Shown here: piece after piece, positions 54,559-61,336 of the stretch
How the letters are laid out: every line of letters starts with the position of its first letter
Numbering within the stretch: the stretch's first letter is position 1
From: Clostridia bacterium
Lineage (GTDB): Bacteria > Bacillota > Clostridia > Oscillospirales > Acutalibacteraceae
NCBI GenBank assembly: GCA_017416485.1
Contig: JAFQCH010000013.1
Location: 1 to 64,000, forward strand
Length of the DNA stretch: 64,000 nucleotides
Reading direction: 5' to 3'
Position numbers and translations under genes: made by a program
The notes under the pieces: model-generated
The model's input: the letters and a program-made list of their open reading frames with translations, nothing else
The model's database searches: none
Told to the model about the DNA's origin: nothing

Positions 54559-54858
54559 GGAGCCGCAAAAGGCGGACTCACATAGGGATTTATACGCTCC
54601 AAAACGGATATTTCCCCGCAATACTACTTCAAAAAGCCATGGTAGGCGTCAGCCTTACCATGGCTTTTTTCATTGTCCTGCGAAAAAATCTCTCCTTTTG
54701 GAGTGCTTCGCAGTTTTGAAGGTTAGATTTTTTCTCACAGGAGCAGCCGGAGGATGTAGAAATACTTTGTGTATTTCAAACCCTTCGGGTGTTTCTGTGG
54801 GAGAAAAGATTCCTTCAAAACCGTGTAAATCCCTATGTGAGTCCGCCTAAACGGCTCC
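54559..54858. repeat. 300-bp inverted-repeat element with nested hairpins
   Basis: The outer arms at 54559-54595 and 54823-54858 are almost perfectly complementary (GGAGCCG, then AGGCGGACTCACATAGGGAT and the matching reverse complement). Inside are further stems: AAGCCATGGTAAGG-type (54631-54669, followed by a T run) and GTTTTGAAGG (54713-54722) with CCTTCAAAAC (54812-54821). No protein frame with a ribosome binding site is present. It could be a MITE or a large structured RNA. Confidence 0.8.
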
Positions 54859-54878
54859 GATGGTTTTGGATTGACTTT

Positions 54879-54920
54879 TTAAATATTTGACAACAGCGGG
54901 CCGATGCCTTTGATGGCACC
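54879..54920 (-). pseudogene. Duplicated 3' end of the GH3 beta-glucosidase gene
   Basis: On the minus strand this 14-codon stretch encodes GAIKGIGPLLSNI and a stop, identical in protein sequence to the end of the intact beta-glucosidase at 55970. A 21-base core (CAGCGGGCCGATGCCTTTGAT on the plus strand) is identical in DNA, with some mismatches on either side. It is not preceded by the rest of a gene, so it is a remnant. Confidence 0.8.
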
Positions 54921-54930
54921 GTATTTTTGT

Positions 54931-55152
54931 TTAATTCTTTCTCCTGCTGTAGGGTTTCTTTTCATCAGTTAACCCTGCCAAATAATCCATACTTGTATCT
55001 AACGCCAAAGCAATGCGCTTGCATTGTTCAAAAGTATAATATCTTTTTCCGTTTTCAATTTTAGAATAATCACTTTGATCAATACCGGTCAAAAGCTGCA
55101 TTTGCACTTGCGTAAGTTTTCTTTCTTTTCGTAATTCTTTTAATCTGCTCAT
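54931..55152 (-). CDS. XRE-family helix-turn-helix repressor
   Basis: The 73-residue protein is a compact HTH_3 domain: SRLKELRKERKLTQVQMQLL, then TGIDQSDYSKIENGKRYYTF, and a C-terminal KKPYSRRKN. It would bind operators as a dimer. Upstream lie two perfect 15-base palindromes, and a divergent promoter overlaps one of them. ATG 55152 has a weak GGTGA site; ATG 55164 is an alternative. It belongs to an AT-rich three-gene island. Confidence 0.88.
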   Translation of the reverse strand: MSRLKELRKERKLTQVQMQLLTGIDQSDYSKIENGKRYYTFEQCKRIALALDTSMDYLAGLTDEKKPYSRRKN

Positions 55153-55160
55153 AATTATCA

Positions 55161-55175
55161 CCATAATAATTATGG
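55161..55175. promoter_or_regulatory. Palindrome near the XRE gene start
   Basis: CCATAATAATTATGG is a perfect 15-base palindrome around a central base, just upstream of the repressor start codon. It may be an autoregulatory site. Confidence 0.5.
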
Positions 55176-55183
55176 CACATTGA

Positions 55184-55198
55184 CCTATTGACAATAGG
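55184..55198. promoter_or_regulatory. Candidate XRE operator overlapping the -35 box
   Basis: CCTATTGACAATAGG is a perfect 7-1-7 palindrome that covers the -35 hexamer TTGACA of the rightward promoter. A bound repressor would block that promoter. Confidence 0.7.
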
Positions 55199-55216
55199 GT
55201 AAAATTGACCTATAAT
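55188..55216 (+). promoter_or_regulatory. Consensus promoter of the island's rightward genes
   Basis: TTGACA (55188-55193) and TATAAT (55211-55216) are perfect, with a 17-base spacer. Confidence 0.85.
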
Positions 55217-55241
55217 ATAATTACGAAAGGAGGACTTTATA

Positions 55242-55364
55242 ATGTGTAAGTTTTGTAAATACTTTGATGAAAACGAAAAATGGGGATATAAGGGATATTG
55301 TACTTACCTAAAAAGGTATTTTGACCCTTGTGACAGTAGCTGTTCTTATTTTCGACATAGATAA
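55242..55364 (+). CDS. 40-residue CxxC zinc-ribbon-like protein
   Basis: The 40-residue product MCKFCKYFDENEKWGYKGYC and its second half (with Cys at 30 and 34) carries Cys2, Cys5, Cys20, Cys30 and Cys34, a metal-binding pattern. It is preceded by GAAAGGAGG and the repressible promoter. Small CxxC proteins of this kind are common in phage and plasmid DNA. I do not recognise a named family. The next gene starts 12 bases on. Confidence 0.75.
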   Translation: MCKFCKYFDENEKWGYKGYCTYLKRYFDPCDSSCSYFRHR

Positions 55365-55376
55365 GGGAGTATGAAA

Positions 55377-55919
55377 ATGAATCCGATTGAAAAATATAAA
55401 CGCAATAAAAAATATAAAAGAATAAGAGAAACCGACGATTTTAAGCAAAAACTCAACGAAGCGGTTAATGTTTGTTACCTTTTTCAGGATTTATGCAACA
55501 CCAATAATGGTTTTTACCTTTTTACGTGGTGGACTGACTTTGCTTTCAAAAGAGCCAACGACGGAAACTGCAAAATCCTTGAAAATCAGAGAAAGAATAC
55601 TAATTACATATGGTGTCACATTTCACTGGGTTGTTTTCCCACATATTTCTATGAAAAATTCAAAAATTATAGTGAAACACAAGAAAAAGATATTCGTGTC
55701 TTTTTAGAGAACCTTTTTCAGAAACCTTTCAATGAAATAAGTGCATATTTTAAAAACTTCGATTTTGTTGATAGTTTTTATTTTGATAAAGAAACGGATT
55801 TTTGGTGTACAAGGCGAGCATTTCGTTTACCCGAAGGAATGAAAGGAGAAGGTGATGCACAATTCTTCATTGATGAGATAAAAAAAGCACTTTCGTTAAA
55901 TGCAAATACTATTGACTAA
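55377..55919 (+). CDS. Island protein of about 180 residues, unknown
   Basis: The soluble protein is unusually rich in Lys, Asn, Phe and Tyr (for example NGFYLFTWWTDFAFKRANDG), unlike the neighbouring genes. There is no signal peptide and no recognised motif; DAQFFIDEIKKALSLN forms a final helix. GGGAG fits ATG 55377 at eight bases better than ATG 55371. It shares the XRE-regulated promoter with the small zinc protein. Origin by transfer is suggested by composition and position. Confidence 0.75.
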   Translation: MNPIEKYKRNKKYKRIRETDDFKQKLNEAVNVCYLFQDLCNTNNGFYLFTWWTDFAFKRANDGNCKILENQRKNTNYIWCHISLGCFPTYFYEKFKNYSETQEKDIRVFLENLFQKPFNEISAYFKNFDFVDSFYFDKETDFWCTRRAFRLPEGMKGEGDAQFFIDEIKKALSLNANTID

Positions 55920-55925
55920 AAAGAA

Positions 55926-55962
55926 AAAAAGCCTGCATTCATTATAGAATGCAAGCTTTTTT
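55926..55962. terminator. Bidirectional terminator between island and GH3 gene
   Basis: AAAAGCCTGCATTC pairs with GAATGCAAGCTTTT around ATTATA, with A and T runs on the two sides. Confidence 0.85.
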
Positions 55963-55969
55963 ATTATCT

Positions 55970-58387
55970 TTAGATATTCGACAGCAGCGGGCCGATGCCT
56001 TTGATTGCCCCCGGGATGCCTTTGAGGATCATGCGAATACCGCCTTTTTCACCGCTGAGGATGCGAAGAAGACCTTCTGCCATGTTTTCGCTGAACACAC
56101 CGCCCGACATGGAAATGAAATTACGGAACGGGGTCTGCACAGCAATGGCTCTTGCCATACCTGCGGGGATAAGGGCTGTCAGAATGGCAAACAGCCTCTT
56201 ACCGTTTTTGGTATAGTTTGCGCTTTCAAAAGTGTCGTTCAGGTCGAGCTTTCTGTTTTTGCTCTTTTCGGTGGGGGGCAGTTCCCTGCCGAGGACGGCA
56301 ACAAACTGTTTTTCGGGCACATTCTGCACATCACCTGTGTAGTAGCAGGGTGCAAGCATTCTGTAATCGGGTGCGGCAATGTCATTTGCATTCACATTGA
56401 CCGTACCGACAAGTCTGATGTCTGCACTCGAAGCACCGACAAGAATATCGAATGCGCCGCTTTCCACACACCAGTCATTCACAAGCACGTTGAAAAATGC
56501 AAAGGCACGTTTGCCGAGTGTGAGGGTGATTTGTTTTTCTTCACCGGCTTCCAGCCAAATCTTCTTGAACCCTTTCAGTTCCTTAACGGGACGGTAGATG
56601 GTGCTTTCCCTGTCTGCCACATACAGCTGTGCGATTTCGGCACCTGCCACATCACCCGTATTCTTTACGGTGAAGGTGACGGTGAGGGTATCATTTTCGT
56701 CCATGGAGGACTTGTCGAGGGTCAGATCGGAATATTCAAAAGTGGTATAGGACAGCCCGTGACCGAAAGGATAGCGCACTCTCTTGTTTGCCTTTTCGTA
56801 GTAGCGGTAGCCGATGTAAATGCTTTCTCTGTATTCCACACTGGCGGGGTTGCCGGGGTAGTTGTTTTTGGCAGGGGTGTCTGCATAGGTCATGGGATAG
56901 GTTTCGGCAAGTTTGCCGCAGGGGTTGACGGCACCCGTGAGGATATCAACGATGGCACCTGCACCTGCCTGACCGCCGAGGTATGCGTTAAGCACAGCGG
57001 AAACGGAATCGTTCCACGGCATTTCAACGGGAGAACCGCCCGAAAGGACAATGACGGTGTTGGGATTGACTTTGAGGATTTCTTTGACAAGTTTGTCGTG
57101 TGCTTCAGGCAGATTCATGTGCTCTCTGTCGTAGCCTTCGGCTTCGTAATCGTCGGTCAGACCGATGAACACAACGGCAATGTCATTTTTCTTTGCAACG
57201 TCAATTGCAGTCTGCAAATGGGCTTCGTTTTTCTTTGCCTTCTTCGCTTTCAGCTCGTAGCCCTGTGCAAAATCAACCGTCCATCCTGCTTTTTTGAATT
57301 CGTCCAGTGCATTGTCGAGCTGTGTGGGGTTGATGTGTGAACTGCCCGCGCCCTGATAACGGGGCGTTCTTGCAAGTTCACCGATGACGGCAATTTTCTT
57401 TGACTTATCAAGCGGCAGAATGCCGTTATTCTTCAGAAGCACCATGCTCTGTGCGGCAACCTTTTTGGCAAAAGCCTGATCGTCCAAATCATTGTAGGCA
57501 TAGTTGGGCTGGGCACCGTCGGCACATTTTTTGATGAGCTTGAGCACATTGAGTGCGCGTTCATTGACAATTCTTTCATCGAGCGTGCCGTCCTTGACAG
57601 CGGCGACGATTTTTGCCGCACCCGAACCCGTGGACGAAGGCATTTCAAGGTCGTTGCCGTTTGCAAGACCCTTTACACGATCATTGACTGCACCCCAGTC
57701 GCTGACAACAACACCGTCAAAGCCCCATGTGTCACGCAGAATTTCGATCTGTGTATGTTTGTTTTCGGAGCCGTGGTCGCCGTTGATTTTGTTGTAAGAG
57801 TTCATCACTGTCCAAGGTTTTCCCTTTTTGACGGCGATTTCAAAACCGGTCAGGTAAATTTCACGAAGGGCGCGTTCATCCACCACGGAATCGCAGGTCA
57901 TGCGGCGGGTTTCCTGGCTGTTGGCACAGAAATGCTTCAAAGACGTGCCCACGCCCATGCTCTGCACACCGTTGATGAAACCTGCGGCGACTTCGCCTGC
58001 AAGAACGGGGTCTTCAGAGAAATATTCAAAGTTTCTGCCGCAAAGCGGAGAACGCTTCATATTGATGCCGGGGCCGAGCAGAACGCCGACTTCTTCTTTC
58101 AGGCACTTTTTGCCGAGAGCTGTGCCCATTTCAAACAACAATTCGGGGTCCCACGAACAGGCCGTTGTAACAGCGGTGGGGTAGCTGATTGCGGGCACGC
58201 TTGTGGAAAGGCTGATGCCTTTTTTGCTGTAATCTTTTTTACGCAGACCGTGCGGGCCGTCGCAAACGGTGACGGACGGGATGTCATATTTTTCCATACC
58301 CTGCATGTGCCAGAAATCGGCACCGTCCAGCAAGGCAGCTTTTTCTTCCAAATTCATTTGGGCTAAAATTTCTCTCGGGTCTTTCAT
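55970..58387 (-). CDS. GH3 family beta-glucosidase
   Basis: The 805-residue enzyme has the GH3 barrel (about 1-290) with DGPHGLR, KHFCANSQE and nucleophile Asp230 in VVSDWGAV. The alpha/beta sandwich (MVLLKNNGILPLDKSKKIAV) and a C-terminal fibronectin III-like domain follow, plus about 90 extra residues ending KGIGPLLSNI. No signal peptide is present, so it works in the cytoplasm on imported oligosaccharides. GGAGG precedes the ATG. Its 3' end is duplicated at 54879-54920. Confidence 0.95.
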   Translation of the reverse strand: MKDPREILAQMNLEEKAALLDGADFWHMQGMEKYDIPSVTVCDGPHGLRKKDYSKKGISLSTSVPAISYPTAVTTACSWDPELLFEMGTALGKKCLKEEVGVLLGPGINMKRSPLCGRNFEYFSEDPVLAGEVAAGFINGVQSMGVGTSLKHFCANSQETRRMTCDSVVDERALREIYLTGFEIAVKKGKPWTVMNSYNKINGDHGSENKHTQIEILRDTWGFDGVVVSDWGAVNDRVKGLANGNDLEMPSSTGSGAAKIVAAVKDGTLDERIVNERALNVLKLIKKCADGAQPNYAYNDLDDQAFAKKVAAQSMVLLKNNGILPLDKSKKIAVIGELARTPRYQGAGSSHINPTQLDNALDEFKKAGWTVDFAQGYELKAKKAKKNEAHLQTAIDVAKKNDIAVVFIGLTDDYEAEGYDREHMNLPEAHDKLVKEILKVNPNTVIVLSGGSPVEMPWNDSVSAVLNAYLGGQAGAGAIVDILTGAVNPCGKLAETYPMTYADTPAKNNYPGNPASVEYRESIYIGYRYYEKANKRVRYPFGHGLSYTTFEYSDLTLDKSSMDENDTLTVTFTVKNTGDVAGAEIAQLYVADRESTIYRPVKELKGFKKIWLEAGEEKQITLTLGKRAFAFFNVLVNDWCVESGAFDILVGASSADIRLVGTVNVNANDIAAPDYRMLAPCYYTGDVQNVPEKQFVAVLGRELPPTEKSKNRKLDLNDTFESANYTKNGKRLFAILTALIPAGMARAIAVQTPFRNFISMSGGVFSENMAEGLLRILSGEKGGIRMILKGIPGAIKGIGPLLSNI

Positions 58388-58463
58388 AACTTTCCTCCTG
58401 CTTAAAAATATCCATAATAAAGAATAACATAAAAGGAAAAAAAATGCAACCGTAATTCACCGC

Positions 58464-58500
58464 AAAAAAACAACCACCCGACAGGATGGTCGGATGGTTG
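58464..58500 (-). terminator. Terminator of the SLC13-type permease gene
   Basis: On the minus strand CAACCATCCGAC pairs with GTCGGGTGGTTG and is followed by TTTTTTTGCGG. Confidence 0.8.
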
Positions 58501-58511
58501 ACAGATTCAAC

Positions 58512-59738
58512 TTATACAAAATGAATATACGCGGTCATCACGCCTGCGAGCACGGCAAGGAAGCCGAAATTGAACGCAGAAAACAGGCCGATGTATTTTG
58601 CCGTTTTGCCGGGGTTGTGCTTTGTATATTCACGGAAGGTGATCAGACTCGCAAGGGATGCAATCAGCGTGCCTACACCGCCGATGTTAACACCGACGAG
58701 AAGATCGACATAGTTTTCCGTGAACTGCGACAAAAGAATGGCACTCGGCACGTTGCTGATGACCTGGCAAGACATCACACTGAACAGCAGGGTGCTTTTT
58801 TCGAGCAATGCCGAAAAGATATTGCGCACAAGGTCGATTCTTGCCATGTTGCCCGCAAAAATGAAGAAGAAAACAAAGGTCAAAAGCAACGGGTAGTCTA
58901 CCTTTTTGAGTGCATCGCGGTCTGCAAACAGCAACACAAGGGGAATAACGATCAACCCGATCCAGTATGGAATGCCACGAAATACGATGGCAATGCTCAA
59001 GGCAAACAGCACAAGATACAAAGCACATCTGCCTTTGGGCAGAGTATCGCCGCTGTCGGTCAGTTGCAGGGGTTCGGGTTTTACAAAAATAAGGCACAGC
59101 ACGGTGATAAGCGCAATCGACACCGCAAAGGGCAGTGCCATGATGCCCATGAACTCACCCGTTGGGATATTGAATTTGGTGTACAGATACAGGTTCTGCG
59201 GGTTGCCGAAGGGGGTCAGCATACCGCCCAAGTTTGCGGCAATGTTCTGCATAATAAAGGTGAATGCCATGTATTTTTCCTTCTGCGTGGTGTGCAGAAC
59301 GAAGTAGCCCAGCGGCAAAAATGTGAGCAGTGCCATGTCGTTTGCAATGAGCATACTGCCGATGAAGGTGATGTAAACGAGAGCGAGCACACTCATGCGG
59401 GCATTTTTGAAGCTCTGCACAATGCGCTGTGCAAGGATGTAGAAAAAGCGGATGTTCTTGAGTGCGCACACAACGGCAAGCACACAGAACAGGCATGTCA
59501 GCGTTTTAACATCGAAATAGCCGAGATACTGTGCATCGGGCGGGACAAGGATGCTTGTTGCGACTGCGGCAACAAAAGCCACAACCGTAACCGCATTCTT
59601 TTTGAGCAGTGCGGGCACTTTTTTCAGCGGCAGAAGCACGTGCAGACGGCTCTTTTTGGGGACGATTTTTATTTCGGATTGTGCGGAAATGCTTTTTGCG
59701 GGGATTTGCGGCTGGGTAACGGATTGCGCGTGCGCCAT
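58512..59738 (-). CDS. SLC13/CitMHS-type anion permease
   Basis: The 408-residue protein has about ten membrane segments, the motif NLGGMLTPFGNPQNLYL and the second half-repeat SNVPSAILLSQF, typical of the ion-transporter superfamily (dicarboxylate, arsenite or Na+/H+ carriers). An N-terminal tail of about 45 residues is soluble and basic. The substrate cannot be told from sequence. A promoter at 59817-59845 overlaps a long hairpin. Confidence 0.88.
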   Translation of the reverse strand: MAHAQSVTQPQIPAKSISAQSEIKIVPKKSRLHVLLPLKKVPALLKKNAVTVVAFVAAVATSILVPPDAQYLGYFDVKTLTCLFCVLAVVCALKNIRFFYILAQRIVQSFKNARMSVLALVYITFIGSMLIANDMALLTFLPLGYFVLHTTQKEKYMAFTFIMQNIAANLGGMLTPFGNPQNLYLYTKFNIPTGEFMGIMALPFAVSIALITVLCLIFVKPEPLQLTDSGDTLPKGRCALYLVLFALSIAIVFRGIPYWIGLIVIPLVLLFADRDALKKVDYPLLLTFVFFFIFAGNMARIDLVRNIFSALLEKSTLLFSVMSCQVISNVPSAILLSQFTENYVDLLVGVNIGGVGTLIASLASLITFREYTKHNPGKTAKYIGLFSAFNFGFLAVLAGVMTAYIHFV

Positions 59739-59778
59739 GGCAAAAAACCTCTTTCATGTTGGTAAAATCGCACAAATA

Positions 59779-59845
59779 AATGCGTGGGGTTTTGGCTGAA
59801 TCGCCGAACCTCACGCATTGTAATATAAACTCCTTCAATTGTCAA
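59779..59845 (-). promoter_or_regulatory. Promoter embedded in the hairpin after the MATE gene
   Basis: On the minus strand TTGACA (59845-59840) and TACAAT (59822-59817) are 17 bases apart. An inverted repeat (AATGCGTGAGGTT with AACCCCACGCATT, 59820-59779) starts inside the -10 box and ends in a U-rich stretch. It can be both the terminator of the MATE gene and part of the leader of the permease mRNA. Confidence 0.65.
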
Positions 59846-59852
59846 GAGATTT

Positions 59853-61223
59853 TCATATTTTCAGTTTGCGGTTTTTCCACCTACCGGCAAGAAAATAGAT
59901 TGCACCCGGCACAGCCGTGCCGTAGGTGGCAAGCCCGTAGCCGAGGAAATAGCCGAACAGTCCCATGTGGCAGGCCGTGCCGAGCATCCAACTTAAGCCG
60001 ATGCGCAGAATCAGGCCGTCAAACAGCGAGAACGCAAGTCCGAGCCCCGAGTTGCCGATGCCCGAAATGAAGCCGTTTGTGCCGCGCATGAGTGCCATGG
60101 CGGGAAAACTCCACACAATAGCTTTTACAAACACGGGTGCAAGCGCAAGCACTTCGGCATCATCTGTAAACAGACGGAACAGCAGTTCGATATTTGTGAT
60201 ATACACAACAAAGAAAATCAGATACACTGCCGCGCTGTAGATCCAGCTCCAGTAGACCACCCTGCGGGTGCGCTTAATGTCGCCCGCGGCAATGTTCTGC
60301 CCCACCATCGACGAAGCCGCATAGTTGAAGCCCATGGAAATTTTGCGCACAACATCATCCACTTTTAAGCCGACACCGAATACGGCAGACGCGGCAAGTC
60401 CCACATTGTTGACCAATGCAGTCACAAACAGCATGGAAACGTGCACCGCCGCACTGCGCAAAGCAAAGGGAATGCCCAAGGAGATAATGTTTTTTGCCTG
60501 TGTCTTATCGGGATAAAACGAAGCCTTTTTGAAGTCAAAACCAAAGGCTTCCTTGTGGCGCAGCAAATAAATAATTGACCAGATGAACGAAACGGCCTGT
60601 CCGAGCACCGTAGCCGCCGCCGCGCCGGCTGTGCCCCAGTGGAACACGCCCACAAACAGCAGATCGAAAATAAGATTCGTGACTGCCGCCACGGCAATGT
60701 AAATACAGGGCTGCACACTTTCGCCCTCGCCGCGCAAAATGGACGAAATAAGATTGTAACCGAACGAAAACACAAGCCCTGCTGTGCAGATATAAAGATA
60801 ATCGCTTGCCATGGCAAAGGCTTCGGCAGGGGTTTTGAGCAGACGCAGAACGGGTTCGCAGATGCCGAGCCCCACACCTGTCAGAACCACACCGAGAATG
60901 CCTACAAGGGTAAACAAGGTACCGATACATTTTTTGAGCTCGCTTGTTTTTTTTGCGCCAACCAGTTGCGCAATCACAACCTGACCACCCATGGCAAATC
61001 CCAAAGACAGCATGTTCATAAAGTTGAACACCTGCGAGGCGGTGGAAACAGCGGAAAGCCCGTCACTGCCCACAAAGTGCCCCACAACAATCATATCCAC
61101 AATGCCGTACAGCACCTGTAAGCAATTGCTGAGCATAAACGGCAACGAAAAAAGGAGCATCTGCTTGGGCAGATTCCCCGTGGTGTAGTCATGTATTATT
61201 TTTTTACTCTTTTTATTTTCCAT
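59853..61223 (-). CDS. MATE-family efflux protein
   Basis: The 456-residue protein has twelve membrane segments and the family N-terminus GNLPKQMLLFSLPFMLSNCL and GIVDMIVVGHFVGSDGLSAV. MATE proteins export drugs or metabolites using Na+ or H+. The ATG at 61223 has no Shine-Dalgarno; the -10 box TATACT ends seven bases before it, so the transcript is probably leaderless. The permease gene follows on the same strand but has its own promoter. Confidence 0.9.
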   Translation of the reverse strand: MENKKSKKIIHDYTTGNLPKQMLLFSLPFMLSNCLQVLYGIVDMIVVGHFVGSDGLSAVSTASQVFNFMNMLSLGFAMGGQVVIAQLVGAKKTSELKKCIGTLFTLVGILGVVLTGVGLGICEPVLRLLKTPAEAFAMASDYLYICTAGLVFSFGYNLISSILRGEGESVQPCIYIAVAAVTNLIFDLLFVGVFHWGTAGAAAATVLGQAVSFIWSIIYLLRHKEAFGFDFKKASFYPDKTQAKNIISLGIPFALRSAAVHVSMLFVTALVNNVGLAASAVFGVGLKVDDVVRKISMGFNYAASSMVGQNIAAGDIKRTRRVVYWSWIYSAAVYLIFFVVYITNIELLFRLFTDDAEVLALAPVFVKAIVWSFPAMALMRGTNGFISGIGNSGLGLAFSLFDGLILRIGLSWMLGTACHMGLFGYFLGYGLATYGTAVPGAIYFLAGRWKNRKLKI

Positions 61224-61229
61224 ATTTAA

Positions 61230-61258
61230 AGTATACCAAAAAAGAACAGAAAAAACAA
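61230..61258 (-). promoter_or_regulatory. Promoter for a leaderless MATE mRNA
   Basis: On the minus strand TTGTTT (61258-61253) and TATACT (61235-61230) are 17 bases apart. Transcription would start at the A of the ATG or within one base of it. Confidence 0.6.
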
Positions 61259-61299
61259 CAATAAAAAAATTTTTTGCGGGGCGATGTTTACCATTCAAA

Positions 61300-61326
61300 A
61301 AAAACCCGCTCATGTGAGCGGGTTTA
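61300..61326 (-). terminator. Terminator of the CxxC-repeat protein gene
   Basis: On the minus strand AAACCCGCTCA pairs with TGAGCGGGTTT and is followed by TTTTT. Confidence 0.85.
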
Positions 61327-61336
61327 AAGGGTTAAA

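Noticed and set aside
54530..54850. 106-codon open frame inside the 300-bp inverted-repeat element
   Set aside because: It follows the stems and loops of the element, has no ribosome binding site, and its composition is not protein-like.
59779..59822. Possible riboswitch in the leader of the SLC13-type permease gene
   Set aside because: The inverted repeat starts inside the -10 box, so only part of it is transcribed with the permease gene. It matches no riboswitch consensus I know and is better explained as the MATE terminator.
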